A program made the translations under genes and the position numbers. From the NCBI GenBank assembly GCA_026018925.1, contig JAKSZU010000005.1, positions 87,437,386-87,501,385 on the forward strand: DNA of 64,000 nucleotides. Direction: 5' to 3'. The stretch's first letter is position 1; each line of letters begins with the position of its first letter. Shown in pieces: positions 33,168-44,798 of the stretch. This stretch comes from Tupaia tana (Eukaryota; Chordata; Mammalia; Scandentia; Tupaiidae). The notes below the pieces were generated by a model that worked only from the letters and a program-made list of their open reading frames with translations, had not been told where the DNA came from and did no database searches.

Positions 33168-33421
33168 GTACGACTTTTTGCCTTAGGGTGTGTGCACTCT
33201 CCAGAGAGAAATAGAGCCAGAGACACTGAAAGGGAAAGAGGGACAGTGAGAAGTCATTTCCCAAGGGGAATGGCCACAAGCAATCACTTCTCCGTTCTTC
33301 CGGGATGGCAGACATACACACATATACACCCAACATGAATTTTAAGCCACTGGGTCCGGGACTCGAACCAGTCAGCCACGTAGGAGTCCAGCGTCATAAT
33401 CACTACACCATCTGCTGGCCC
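33168..33421 (-). mobile_element. L-form SINE, old layer
   Basis: The minus-strand head reads GGGCCAGCAGATGGTGTAG. GGACTCGAACC (reverse B box) at 33358-33368 keeps the CpG. The 3' end is CACACCCTAAGGC. Confidence 0.92.
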
Positions 33422-35249
33422 TAGTAGCAGAGTTTCATAACTGTAGCAGAGTACCCATTTAGTGTTCTCACCAGTTTTCACTTTTTCAAAGCACTCTATA
33501 AATTACAGAGCATTTTCAATAACATATCTATCACTGTACTGTGACTTTTGTTCCTTTTTGTTTATTCTAGTACATACTCATGTCATAACAAGGAAAAAGA
33601 AGAAATGTAGTCTTTAAATGTTGTGCTTTAAGATCATAGCCAAGTGGCAACTCTTTTGTTATTAGAGGGCAAGTAATTCTGTTTATTATCTCACAGCACT
33701 ATAGTAATGCTGAAAAACTACAATATGCATCTACATTACCAGTGTATAGTATGTGTAGGTTTGTGTACATACATAAGTATATACACACTGTATAACTATA
33801 TATCCTATGCATATGTGCCTGTGTCTGTATAGTCACTACAATATTTACAACTTACAGGAAAACAATGATCAGAAGAGGAGAAAAATATAAAATGGAATGT
33901 CTTATGATACAAAAATGAGGATAAAGCTGCAACCAAATAAATTTTCTCAGCAGCTTCCTCAAGAGAAGCAAGACAAATAATTTACTGCTCAAATTATATG
34001 TGACTACAGCAGCTGAATAAATGTATATCTATTTTAAAATGAACTTGGTTAATATTACACACCTTCCAGAGAGAACAGCTACACAAATACTTGAAAGCAT
34101 TGACTGCATCATTCTTAATAAATTAAAAAAAAAACAAGGGAAACATTCCTTTCTGTTTTCTTTGATTCTTGATAATTGATAGATGTTACCAATACTCCTC
34201 ATTTTTCAGTCCTTACAAGATGAGTCACTTCTAAATTGAAAGTGACTAAAAAATTAAACTCTATATTCTGATTAGGATAGCTACAAGAGATATTATTTTA
34301 ATAGTACCATAGAAGACACTAATTCAGTACCACCTGAAGGGGAATCTGCTAAGATTTATTAGACCTGATGGTAGTAAAGCTATATAGACGGAGCAGAAAA
34401 AGGAATTGTTGGTAAAATGTATTTAAACTTATAAAAAAACAGAAGGTATTTGAAAGTCTTCATTAATCTATTATATTATTCATCAGCACATATGTTGAGA
34501 AAATACTTTTTTACGTCATGTACAAATTAATCAGTATTTTATTGAGGATTTTCCTGAACTTAATTAATAACAGTTAGGTGACTTAGTTGGAAATGCAAGT
34601 AGAGTAACTTGATTTTTCCTGTAACAGCAGTTTGATGGTTTAGTTGTATAAGTTTTTATTGGGATATTTCCTGAAAGCAGGCCTGAGACTGACATTCTGG
34701 TGAATAAAAGAACAATCCTCAATCATGATAAGAAAACACTGAATGGCTTTGTAACAACAACAACAAAATTCAGCAGAATCTCTACAGATTTAACTTAAAG
34801 TTAAAAGGCTAAATAGTGTTTATATGTGCAACTTGTATTGTGGTAAAGTGATTTTGATATCAACTAACATTATTTGAATCACATGTGATATGAAATCTTT
34901 ATACTTTCATTTAATCAGAAATTAATACAAGAAATGAGATCTTCATTTCAACACAGATTTTCGGTAGATATATTTTCTTACATCTTCAAAAGTATTTTCC
35001 ATAATTCAGAATTTACTTAGCTGTATGATTGAGGAATTCTAACTAATCTTCAACTGGAAGTGACCTCTCTGTAAAGCAGTGACATTCTAAGAAACAAATA
35101 TCAAAATATTAATACACCATATTTTCATAAATGCCATCCAAAGAATAAATATGTTCAATAAAAATATATGCATATGAAGTAATATCAATAGATAGAACAT
35201 ATCTGTATGAAGATATTTGCCATTACAAAATAAATGTACTCTCTCTCTC
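33422..35249. other. Low-copy-looking AT-rich sequence
   Basis: 1.8 kb without recognised repeats or genes on either strand. The only structure is short TA/CA-rich simple sequence at 33755-33825. Confidence 0.45.
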
Positions 35250-35508
35250 TCTTTTTTTCTTTTAGGGTTTTTGCCATAGGATATATACTGGTCAGAGAAG
35301 AAAGAGACAGAGAGTAAAAGTGAGAAATCGCCCCCAGGAGGTCATGCCACAATCCCTTTCCCTCTATCTTTTCTTGGGACTTTGGGCACTCACTCACACA
35401 TACACACCCAGGGTGATTTTCAAGTCATTGGGTCCAGGGCTTGAACCACCATTAGCTATGAAGGAATCCAGCCACCTTAACTAACCACCACACCTGCCAC
35501 TTGTTGGC
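35250..35508 (-). mobile_element. L-form SINE, old layer
   Basis: Reverse copy with GGTTTTTGCCATAGGATATA 3' end, AAATCGCCCCCAGGAG central block and a decayed head near 35500. Confidence 0.88.
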
Positions 35509-35855
35509 TCGGTTATCTCATTCTTTATCAACATTAATTTGAGAAATTTTGCATTCACTTTGTGTAATAGGAATTACTAAATTTGGCATACAAACAGGTC
35601 AAATGTTATCAATTCCTTCCCCCAAAAGGAATTCTACTTTTATCCCTAATAAGCCTCTACTTTGAAAAATGTTCTTCAGTTATTATTATTATTGATGTTA
35701 TTTTATTTGCTAAAATATAAATAAAATATATCAGAAAAACTACAAGAATTTGATCTCTTATTTTATAAATATCTATGTCATATGATGAATTTGCTTTTTG
35801 GTCCATAGAGCCTAAAATATTTATTATCTGACCTTGTATTGAAAACATTTGTTAA
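35509..35855. other. AT-rich sequence, nothing recognised
   Basis: No gene or repeat signature was seen. Confidence 0.4.
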
Positions 35856-36100
35856 CCAGACACAGGTGCATGCAGTAGAGTGCTGACCTGCAGTACTGGA
35901 AGTCACATGGTTGACTGTAGGTTTGTAGCATGAGTTGACCTAAAATATACCAGCTATGTGTGCCCAAGGTCCTAATGAGCTGAAGGGCTGAAGAAAGAGA
36001 TCACAGCATAAGGAAATCCTTTTGATGGTGGCTTTCTCTCTCTCTCTATCACACTATCTCTGCCACACTATCTTGCATGAAAGAAATAAAATAAATACAA
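35856..36100 (+). mobile_element. Diverged L-form SINE
   Basis: CCAGACACAGGTGCATGCAG head, CACATGGTTGACTGTAGG, TGTGTGCCCAAGGTCCTAAT block, TC-rich stretch and an AAATAAAATAAATA tail. Confidence 0.65.
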
Positions 36101-36743
36101 TTTTAAAATATGCAAAAAAGAGTTCACTTATCCCTGTTATAGAAGACTTAGAAGTTACTGTAAACATATCTGTACTTATCCTTACATTATTATTGTAATA
36201 CATTAGAATAGTAGGATCATTGGAAAAATAATAAGGTTTAATGAGTGAAAACTAAAAGACAGTCTCCTTCCTTCCATGTATTTGGGAATGCTGACAGTTG
36301 GTACCATACTCTTTGAAAATTATTTATGAGACAGGGCTCTTGCTAGAAGTCTTGCTTTTGCTTTCTACCTCCATAAGGTAAAAAGAATATGGCATACACA
36401 AAGACAGAATGTTTTCCTTCTGATACTTCTCTCAGAGGCAGAATGGTAAGTTGATATGAGGCTTGCTCTCAGGCCTTTAATCTTGTTTGCTTCTAGAGTG
36501 AGCATCTGCTCACTTTGACCCATGAGAACCCAGGAATTCTTGTATTTATTGTTTAGATCCTGGCTAGTGGGATATTTAGACTTGACAGGAAAGAAGAGAC
36601 TTATTTCAGCAGAAGATTATCAAATAATAAACTATAATTTTATTGTACCTTTGTTATTAAAACCTATATCTCTCTTTAGGGACTTGGAGGAACAAAGGGG
36701 TATGGATTGGAAGGAATGATTCAGAAATATTTTTCCTGCCTCA
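36101..36743. other. AT-rich sequence, nothing recognised
   Basis: No gene or repeat signature was seen. This is the 3' flank of the RPL29 retrocopy. Confidence 0.4.
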
Positions 36744-37315
36744 GGTTTAGTTATGTAAAAAGCACAGGAGAACACCAGCCCCACTGCAGACCCCAGCTCA
36801 GAGGTCATACCAGTCTGCTGTCCTCACAGTAGCAGGCAGAGGACTCTACTCCCAAACCTTCATGGGGCTCTGGGCTCCTTTGAAAGCTTGAGTTGAAGGT
36901 AGGACAAAAGGCTAAGTTGGAGCTGTGGCTAATTTGAGCCTTGGCCTGAGCCTGGTCTTTGGCCTTTGGTCAACAGAGCCTGAGATACTTGGAAAAACGG
37001 GCCTGAGCACACTTTCCAAACTTGGGGTAGAAGATGTAGAAAGTCCACTCAACTTATGGCTAAGGCTCTTTGGGATCTTCACCTCCTTAAGCTTTACTAG
37101 GGCCTCATTAGCTTTGGCACATGCACTTACAGCCTTGATGTTGTTGGCCTTCATCTTCCTCAGGCCTTTCTGGTGCTTCTCGGTAAAGCGTGTGTTCATC
37201 AGGAATTTGGACTCCATCACCTTAGGTTATATCTTTGTCACTAGAATTTCTTGATGCCATCTTAATGCCACTTTCAGGAATAGTTATAGAAGGTGTATTT
37301 CTTAAATTTAGCCAT
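36744..37315 (-). pseudogene. RPL29: Processed pseudogene of RPL29
   Basis: The minus strand reads as an intronless RPL29-like mRNA. RPL29 is a basic 60S ribosomal protein. The likely ATG lies at 37315 (CAT at 37313-37315). The N-terminal third is frame-broken but alignable at DNA level (GTGGCATTAAGATGGCATCA). A longer open part follows at 37220-36912, containing [20 protein letters not shown], which parallels the human [20 protein letters not shown] segment, then an Ala/Lys-rich part in shifted frame. The 3' side to about 36744 looks like the RPL29 3'UTR ending in TACATAACTAAACC. Stops, shifts and loss of introns mark a dead retrocopy. Plus-strand frames here are shadows. No clear A tail or duplication was found. 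Confidence 0.9.
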
Positions 37316-37555
37316 GTCTGCACCATAAAGTACCTGACTGGGTATTTTAAAATAGCTTGATTGTAACATTGACCTTTTTAATCTTAATGAAACTCTATGA
37401 ATATATTTGTTATTTCTAACAATTGTGATTTCTGGGGGGCTTCTAAGGAGACTAACTTTTAATAAGTGTGAAGGATTCTGTTATATTTCTGCACTTACAT
37501 TTTCATAAAGTTACTAAAAGGATCACAAAGCTCTTCATTGTTGAAAAAATTTTTT
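37316..37555. other. AT-rich sequence, nothing recognised
   Basis: No gene or repeat signature was seen. Confidence 0.35.
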
Positions 37556-37570
37556 AAAAATTTTATTACC

Positions 37571-37826
37571 TGGGACTAGCAGATATATCACTGGACTACA
37601 ATGCAGTCGATCCCAGTTTGAGTCCTGGACTTGGTGGCTTAAAACTCATGCTGGGCATGTGTGCATGCATGCCCAGAATACCAAGAGGAGAATGGAGGAG
37701 AAGGGATTGATGCATGGCCATCCACCATGGGGGATTATTTCTTACTTTCTGTTTCTCTACCTTCCTCTCTCTCTCTCTCTCTCTCACAAGCACATGTACC
37801 TTATAGCAAAATCTCTATATAAATTT
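37571..37826 (+). mobile_element. L-form SINE, intermediate layer
   Basis: Head GGGACTAGCAGATATATCAC with a deletion across the A box, GTTTGAGTCCTGG, (CT)n and CTTATAGC. AAAAATTTTATTAC before and AAAAATTCTATTATC after are a likely decayed duplication. Confidence 0.9.
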
Positions 37827-37989
37827 TAAAAATTCTATTATCAAAAATGAATAGACACTGTGTCATATAAATTTACCTGAGAATTGTGCTTTATCATTAT
37901 TATGAAAGGAGAGAAAGTTGTTATTCCCGATTTCATCACTACTACAAGCCCAGAACAAAAATGTTACTATTTTTCTCAACTTCATTAGA

Positions 37990-38064
37990 TATTGGGTTAT
38001 CAAAAAAGTCATGACATACTTTTCTATACAAAAAATGTGTCATGACTTCTCTGTCTACTCAATA
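37990..38064. mobile_element. Palindromic mariner-like MITE, copy 2
   Basis: Ends TATTGGGT and its inverse ACTCAATA. The inner arms AAAAAGTCATGACATA and TGTGTCATGACTTCT are inverted complements. Total length is 75 bp, flanked by A/T. Confidence 0.8.
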
Positions 38065-38962
38065 GTTTCACAGACTTAGGGCTGTCTAAGCTGATTTGCC
38101 AGTAATTATCTTCATATCATTTTTAGTACTCTTTATCAGGTCTCTAACACTCAAAAACTTTTTGATTATAAATTCCAGTATAAATTCAGATACAGAAGAA
38201 ATATTAGTGATTTATAAAGAATATAGTACTTCTACTGAATATTAAATCAGAGAACCAGTATTTATTACAGAGAACAAAGTTTATTGCAAGTTAAAGGACA
38301 CTATAGAGCAGGATCTTCAAGATTTTAAAAATACGTATTTCTCCTACTTGTTTCCATTTTTTTATTTCTAAATACAAACAAGACAATAATTGAAGGACAT
38401 TAGGCTACTCTTTTAGAGATTGTCATGATGTAGAAGCTTATTTTATAGAATCATTTTGATCTTGATTATGTGAATTATATTTCTTTTACCTTTCAATGTG
38501 AACAAAATTATAATACCAGAGAAAATAATGAACTGAAATAGTCAAAATTGGATAGAATTTCAACACAAGATAAATAAGGCCATAGTGATATCCATAAGCG
38601 TCAATTCCTTAAAATAGGCATAATGTATTAATAAACAAAATAGCCTTAAAAACCCTGCTTTAGGTTTTCTATGCTAAAACATGCTTAAGGATTTGCAAGA
38701 ACTCTTCCTTAAAAATTCTTATCATAGGATTCAGTTCTAGTTTTCTTGTACTTAAAGAAGAAGATTCATTAAAATGTCTTAATAAGCAAGGCTTTCAATT
38801 TTTAGAACAGATGTTTACATGCATGCTTCACTGCATTGTGAATAATGTGACAAAAGCGATTACCTTTCAAAATGCTGAAATGCTTGCTATGCAGAAATGT
38901 AAGACTATAATAAGGATTTCCCAAATTTACTATTTGGAATCTCATCTGAGTGTTAATACATA
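38065..38962. other. AT-rich sequence, nothing recognised
   Basis: No gene or repeat signature was seen. Confidence 0.4.
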
Positions 38963-39046
38963 TATTGGGTCATTGGGAAAGTTGTGACACATTTTTGCAT
39001 GGACAAACATAGCAAAATACATCCTGACTTTCCCAACAAGCTAATA
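38963..39046. mobile_element. Palindromic mariner-like MITE, copy 3
   Basis: The left arm TATTGGGTCATTGGGAAAGT pairs with the reverse complement of the right arm ending CTTTCCCAACAAGCTAATA. The centre is ATTTTTGCATGGACAAACAT. 84 bp. Confidence 0.8.
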
Positions 39047-39689
39047 CGTACTTTTCCTACCACCTAGAGTGCCCTGTCACTCTCATCAAATTAATTGCAT
39101 TAGCAGCAGCTACTTTATACCAATAACTTAGTAAGATTCTCACATTCAGCTTATTACTTTCTAATCTCTGTGCATATAGTGACATTAAATTAGAAAAAGC
39201 TGTGATGTTTGAAAAAAGATAAAAATAAAATAATTGCAATTTCCTAAGTATAAAGATGCCTGAGATTGTATAAACTTTAATATAACAATTCATCATTGTG
39301 ATTTAGAGCTCTGATATTTTCAAGCTTTTCATTGTGATATATCCTGCATGTGATATGTAAACTGACACCAATATGTTGATAAATTGGCCTTACAATTAAT
39401 ACCATGGGTCAAATATTATATCACAGACTATTCCTTGAAATAATATTCTTTGTATGGTATAACCTCAGGAAAGTTATCCCAGAAAAGCAGTAAATAATTA
39501 AAGGCATTTTCCTGATATTTAGAAACTCCCCACTTCGTCATATCTTCTTTGTTGATGTTGGCACCTGAGGGTGAATGCTGATATCATGGATGGTAAAGTA
39601 GGTAGTCAGTCAGTGTTCTTATTGATTGAATCTTTTGGTTCAAATTTTTAATTGATAATTTTCATGTTTTATTGTATTACTAATGCATT
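39047..39689. other. AT-rich sequence, nothing recognised
   Basis: No gene or repeat signature was seen before the minus-strand L1 3' end. Confidence 0.4.
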
Positions 39690-41165
39690 GATATCTAAAT
39701 GTGAAAAGCTTTTCTCTGAGACAGAATTCTTCCATAACTTCACAATAGAACCATGCCAATACCACATCATCTGGGTTACTTATTTATTTTTATTTTATTA
39801 TTCTTTCTTATTTTTTTATATATTTGATCACTATGGATCATTTGGCTTGCAAAGAGAATATACTCAACATGAAGTACACCTCAGACCAATCCATTTGAGA
39901 ATGCTATACAAGTTATTGCCAACAGGTAATAAAACATCACTGTACTCCACAAAGGTCTTGCCTCTCTATCCCCCATCCCCCAATTTCCTTCCCTACACTC
40001 TCTCCCTCTTCCACCCTCCTTCCACTCTGTCTTCAGTGTACACAACTATTTTCAATACGTTTATGTCTTCCAATCTTTCAGAGTCTACCATAGAGTGTAG
40101 ACAGTTGATATATATTACTTAGAGACATATCTTTCTTTCATAGCCTGGCTTGCTTTACTCAGCAATAAATCTGCCATATTTGACCACTTTCTATCAAATG
40201 CCAGCGTCTTGGTTTTTTTGTTTGTTTGTTTGGGTTTTGTTGTTGTTGTTGTTGTTTTTGGCTGAATAGTATTCCATAGAGTATATATGCCAAATTTTTC
40301 AATTCATTCATCTGTTTGTGGCCATTTGGGTTGGTTCCATGTCTTAACAATTGTGAATAATGCCTCAATAAACACGGATGTGCAAGTGCTTTTAAAACTG
40401 AGTTTTGGCGGTATGGGGTCTTTCATGATTTCAGACAAATTCTGATCGTCTTTTCTAGATTTGTGAAGAATGTCTCTGCTAATTTATTTGGAATTGTATT
40501 AAATATGTAGATTAATTTGGGTAGAATTGCCATTTTGATTATATTAATTCTTCCATTCCAGGAACATAAAATGTCCTTAAACATATTTGTTTCTTTTTCA
40601 ATATCTTTTTCAAGATTTTCATAATGTTTCTCGTAAAGGTCTTTGACATCCTTGGTTAGGTTTATTCCTAGGTATCTTAGAACATTTTATGGCTATAGTG
40701 AAAGGGATTACTTTCTTAAGTTCTACCTTTCCATCAGCTTGTGGTTAATATATATGGAAATGATAAAGATTTTTGGATGTTGATTTTGTATCCTTCCACT
40801 TTACTATATTTATTTATTCCTTTGAGAAGTTTTCATGGATACCTTTGGGTTGTCTATGTATACCATCATATCATTTGCAAATCAAGATATTTTCATCTCT
40901 TCTTTGCCTATTTGAATGCCTTTTATATTATTCTCTATTCTAATTTCATTAGCTAGGACTTACAGTACTATATTGAAAAGGAGTGGAAAAAGTGAACAGC
41001 CTTTTACTATATCAGTTTTTAGTGGAAAAGTTTTTAGCTTTTTCCCATTTAGTATAATATTAGTCATAGGTTTTCAAATATGGCTTTTATTGCGTTGAAA
41101 AATGATTCTTATATGTCAATTTTGCTAAGAGTCTTAATCATGAAAGGATGTTATATTCATCTGGA
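39690..41165 (-). mobile_element. L1, 3'UTR plus ORF2 pieces, internally deleted
   Basis: In reverse order: 3'UTR with polypyrimidine strand (CCCCCATCCCCCAATTTCC), the ORF2 C-terminal side (GAATAGTATTCCATAGAG, ATTGTGAATAATGCCTCAAT), then at about 40400 a jump to a more 5' ORF2 part (TTGGGTAGAATTGCCATTTT, TTGGTTAGGTTTATTCCTAG). This continues into the RT region near 41090. About 1 kb or more of ORF2 is missing at the jump. The 156-codon frame at 39652-40122 is a shadow. Confidence 0.85.
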
Positions 41166-42960
41166 TTATAATAGATTTGTAGTAGATTTTAAAATCTGAA
41201 ATTGTGATTTCTCCAACATTAGTTCTTTTGGTCTTATAGTTTTCCTTTTGTATTCCTTAAACTGGATAATGTCAATTGGCTGACCTTCAAGTCACTGATT
41301 GTTTCTTTGCCTGCTCAGACCTGCTGTACAGCCTCTCTAGTGGTCTTTAAATTTTATTGTGCTTTTCATCCGCATATTTCTATCTGGATCAACTTTATTT
41401 TTATCTCATCATAATTATTTATCTTGTGAAACTTTGGTCTTATACTTTCCATTATTTATTTATTCAATTTAGAAATCATATCCTTTAGTTCCTTGAACAT
41501 ATCCAAAATAGATATTTTTAAAAGTTGTTGTTCATGGGACCAGCAGATGATGTAATTGTTATATCACTGGACTTCCACATAGTCAACAGGAGTTCGAGTC
41601 ATGGACCCAGTGGCTTAAAACTCACACAAGGCATAAGTGCATTCATGCCCAAGATCCTGAGAGGAGACTGGAGGAGAAGAATTGCAGTGTGGCCATTCCC
41701 CTGGGGATGATATCTTGCTTTCTGTCTCTGTTTCTCTCTCTCTTTGTCTAGCAAATGCATTTGCCTGTAGCAAAAAATCTTGCTCTTACCAAAAAAAAAA
41801 AAAGTTGTTATTTACTAAGTATTTCTTTTGGGTTTCTGTATGGATACTTTATATAGCTTATACTGATTTTTTTTTTTTTTATCCTCTGTGTAAGGGTCAT
41901 AATTTCTTATTTACTAACATTTTTCTTTTTTGCTACAATCTAAACAAATCAAGTAATATAATGTGGAAATTTAAATATTAGGCTTTCTCTTTTCATCAAT
42001 GACTTACTGTATTCCTGCTTGTCATAGTTTTAGTGAGATTTCTGAACTGAATTCTGTGAAATCTGTATCTTTGTAACAGGTGATTACTGAAGTCTCTGCT
42101 ATTTAGTTTTGTGATCAATTAATAATTGGATAGAGATTTCCTTAAATGCCAAGAATAACTAGTCTCCGCTGTGGGGATCTGTTTTAGTTTGGGGTAGGTG
42201 TTCAACAATTAGTCCAGCACAGTAAAGCTCTTGTAATTCTTCTCTTACTGTTTGCCCAGAATCTCATAATCTCAAGGTCAGTCGGAGATGTTAACTTCAG
42301 ACCCCTCCAGATTTTCCATGAACATTTATACAGCCAAAGCATGTCCGTAGCCTGTTAGGTTCCCAGGAATATGGAAGACTTTTCCCAATCTTTATGCATA
42401 ACTCATTCCTCTTTTTCTCTTTAAGATTTTTGGTTATTTTATTGCTTGCCCCAACTGTCGTCTTGCCCAAGAAATCAGTGTTGTTAAAACATTTGATAAA
42501 TACCTCCTTATTGTGAAAACTTAGAATTGGACAATTTTGATCAAAGAAAAAAACAAAAAACAAAAAAATCCTTTTGAGTAAGTTCTTTAGGAAATCACTA
42601 AACATGGTAAATAATACTGCTTCACTTACAATAATGCTTTTAAAGAGTCCCAATTACAACCTGCCCTTTCTAGAACCTGAAAATAGTTAGTGACTGCAAG
42701 GCACCAGAAAACCATAGAATGGACAACAGGGCTATAGTATACAAAACAGTCACAAAGCTCCCTGTTCTTACCAATATTTGGCCATGTTTGTGAACACAAT
42801 TGGTTGCTATAAGCATTTGTTTACTTTTTGGAGTCATAAAATATGGGCTATCATCACTTTTTTTCAGCTATTTTTTTCCCATTATTTTCATGGAGGAGTG
42901 AAGTTTTGGAATTTCTCACTCTGTCATTTTCATTGGTATCTGCTTACCTAAAGGCATTTT
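41166..42960 (-). mobile_element. Old L1M-type sequence, probable 5' part
   Basis: TCTGAAATTGTGATTTCTCC then AACATTAGTTCTTTTGG is ORF2-like but out of order relative to the neighbouring L1. From 41255 on, CTGGATAATGTCAATTGGC, CTTCAAGTCACTGATTG, TTTCTTTGCCTGCTCAGAC and TAGTTCCTTGAACATATCC match the reverse complement of L1M 5' sequence. The downstream half, with GGTTCCCAGGAATATGG, is less certain. A SINE at 41537-41800 interrupts it. Confidence 0.5.
41537..41800 (+). mobile_element. L-form SINE, intermediate layer
   Basis: Head GGACCAGCAGATGATGTAAT, AGTTCGAGTCATGG B box, TGGCTTAAAACTCACAC and an A tail. AAAGTTGTTGTT before and AAAGTTGTTATT after are a likely duplication. Confidence 0.93.
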
Positions 42961-43209
42961 AAACAAAAATTCTAGCAAACGTAGCTATCTTTGTAGTTTA
43001 GTGGCTTAAAAAAAAAAAAAAAAAAAAAGAGTCAAGTATATTTATTTCATAGTGGATACTTACCCAAACTCAACTGTAAATGTTTCATTTACTATAGTCA
43101 CAAGAAGTATAAGATATTTAGGGATAAAATGAAGCAAGGAAGTCAAAGACCTCTACAAGGATGAAAACCTTACAAGGGAAATTGAAAAGGACACTAAAAA
43201 GTGGAAGGA

Positions 43210-43464
43210 GGGAACAGCAGTTAGCGTAATGGCTATGTCGCTGGACTCCCACATAGTCGACCGCGGTTCGAGTCCCGGACCCGGCGGCTTAAACTCATGC
43301 CGGGCGCGTGTGCATGCGTGCCCAAGATCCCGAGAGGAGAATGGAGGAGAAGGGATTGCGGCGTGGCCATCCCCCCTGGGGGGTGATTTCTCGCTTTCTG
43401 TCTCTCTGGCGAGCGCATCCGCCCTATAGCAAAAACCTCTCCAAAAAAAGAAAAAAAAAAAAAA
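43210..43464 (+). mobile_element. L-form SINE, young layer, near-intact
   Basis: Begins GGAACAGCAGTTAGCGTAAT. It has perfect A and B boxes, a CpG-rich CCGGGCGCGTGTGCATGCG stretch, CCCCCCTGGGGGG, CCCTATAGC and a long A tail. A 14-bp duplication, AAAAAGTGGAAGGA, lies at 43196-43209 and 43465-43478. No TTTT occurs inside the body, so a Pol III transcript would not end early. Confidence 0.97.
43222..43275 (+). promoter_or_regulatory. Pol III internal promoter of the young SINE
   Basis: A box TAGCGTAATGG at 43222-43232 fits TRGYNNARNNGG. B box GGTTCGAGTCC at 43265-43275 matches GGTTCGANTCC exactly. Start-to-start spacing is 43 bp, as in a tRNA gene without a long variable arm. Confidence 0.85.
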
Positions 43465-43671
43465 AAAAAGTGGAAGGACATCCCATGTTCCTGGATTGGC
43501 AGAATCAATATAATAAAAATGGCAATCCTACCCAAATTTATCTACATGTTTAATGCAATCCTGATAAAATTGTGAGAGGCATTCTTCACAGATCTAGAAA
43601 AGACAATCATAGAATTTGTTTGGAACCATAAGAGACCCCATTTTGCTAAAACATTATAACTTTTTTTAAAA

Positions 43672-43860
43672 AGTTATTTTTTTTCCATGAGAGAGAGACA
43701 TTGAGAGAGACAGAACAGAGAGAGAGAGAAAAAAATGGAGACAAAAAGACAGAGTGATAGGCACTCCAACTCGGTCCTCCTACAGAGGTCCACGCCCCAG
43801 TCTCTGTCAATCAAGACAGAGGGCATGCATGTGGGTGTCCAGTAAGTTTAGGGCAGTTCT
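43672..43860 (-). mobile_element. Possible very old SINE
   Basis: CCATGAGAGAGAGACATTGAGAG and purine repeats, then GCATGCATGTGGGTGTCCAG. The layout resembles a reversed L-form 3' half, but the head is not recognisable. Confidence 0.35.
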
Positions 43861-43965
43861 GGAACGTAAACACCAGGACCTTTCTCTTGTAAGTCCAGTC
43901 ACACTATCCCTGTCTCAACACATTATACAACTTTGCAAGTTTTCAGGCACCACAGTTTTAAAGTG

Positions 43966-44635
43966 TATAGTTTTATTTTGCAAAGAACATAAATACGGCT
44001 AAAAGTTGTACTTAAAATTTGTGCAAAACAGTAATATAATTATTTGTATAATAAATGTACTTTTCTATCAATGAATTAGGCACATAATTAATAAATAGCA
44101 ATGTATATTCACCTAGTAAAATATTTTAGAAATAAAACACTTTTGAGATTTCTCACTGAGGAAGGTTGATTGGTTTCTTTTAATGAAATCAACCACTATA
44201 GAAACATATGCTTTTATAATTTAAGCCCTGGGAAGTTTAAAGTTGCTCTAAAATTTAATTTTTTATATCTCTATAAGAAAAATATGCTATACATAATGCA
44301 TGTAGCTTAGAAGAGATGACTTCTGTAGAAATGTTGTGGAATATTTTCACTATCTTTGTCCTCCATTTGGAAATGGGTCAACTAATAAGATTCCTTCTCA
44401 GACCATTACTAATGATTTTGTTTTAAAGCATTGATCCTCCTAACGCAAGACACATAGTTAAGAGCTTCCATAGGTTATGGGACACTTCAAAGAAAACATA
44501 TAAGATATAAGTAATACGAAATAATTTGCAGTAATATTTAAGATTTATTAAAAAATTATAAAATTACTAATGTAAAGAGATAATTTAAATATCTTGTTTT
44601 ATAAAGAATTATTTTATTTAACTTTATTTATTTAT
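43966..44635. other. AT-rich sequence, nothing recognised
   Basis: No gene or repeat signature was seen. Confidence 0.4.
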
Positions 44636-44798
44636 ATATTTTAATTTGAACAGAGAGGGAAAGAGTGAAAGAGTGAGAGAGAGAGAAAAAGAGAGAGAGA
44701 GAGAAAGTGAGAAAGCAAGCTGCCAGGTCCAGGACTCGAACTGCAGTCAACCATGTGGGAGTCCAGTGCTCTTAACCACCACACCACCTGTTGACCCT
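44636..44798 (-). mobile_element. S-form SINE
   Basis: The minus strand reads GGTCAACAGGTGGTGTGGTG, GGTTCGAGTCC-like B box seen as GGACTCGAACTG at 44733, CTTGCTTTCTCACTTTC, a pyrimidine run and CAAATTAAAATATA. The L-form centre is absent. Confidence 0.92.

Larger units (their letters stand above)
43100..43660 (+). mobile_element. L1 ORF2 fragment split by a SINE
   Basis: GGAAGTCAAAGACCTCTACA before the SINE, then GGAAGGACATCCCATGTTC, CTGGATTGGCAGAATCAATA and TTTGGAACCATAAGAGACCC after it, in the correct L1 ORF2 order, sense strand. Truncated at both ends. Confidence 0.9.

Noticed and set aside
39652..40122. 156-codon plus-strand open frame
   Set aside because: It lies across the reverse complement of an L1 3' region, and composition follows the T-rich strand. 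No protein family was recognised.
43210..43285. tRNA gene
   Set aside because: A and B boxes are perfect, but the acceptor arm does not pair and the sequence continues into the SINE body, so it is the SINE head.
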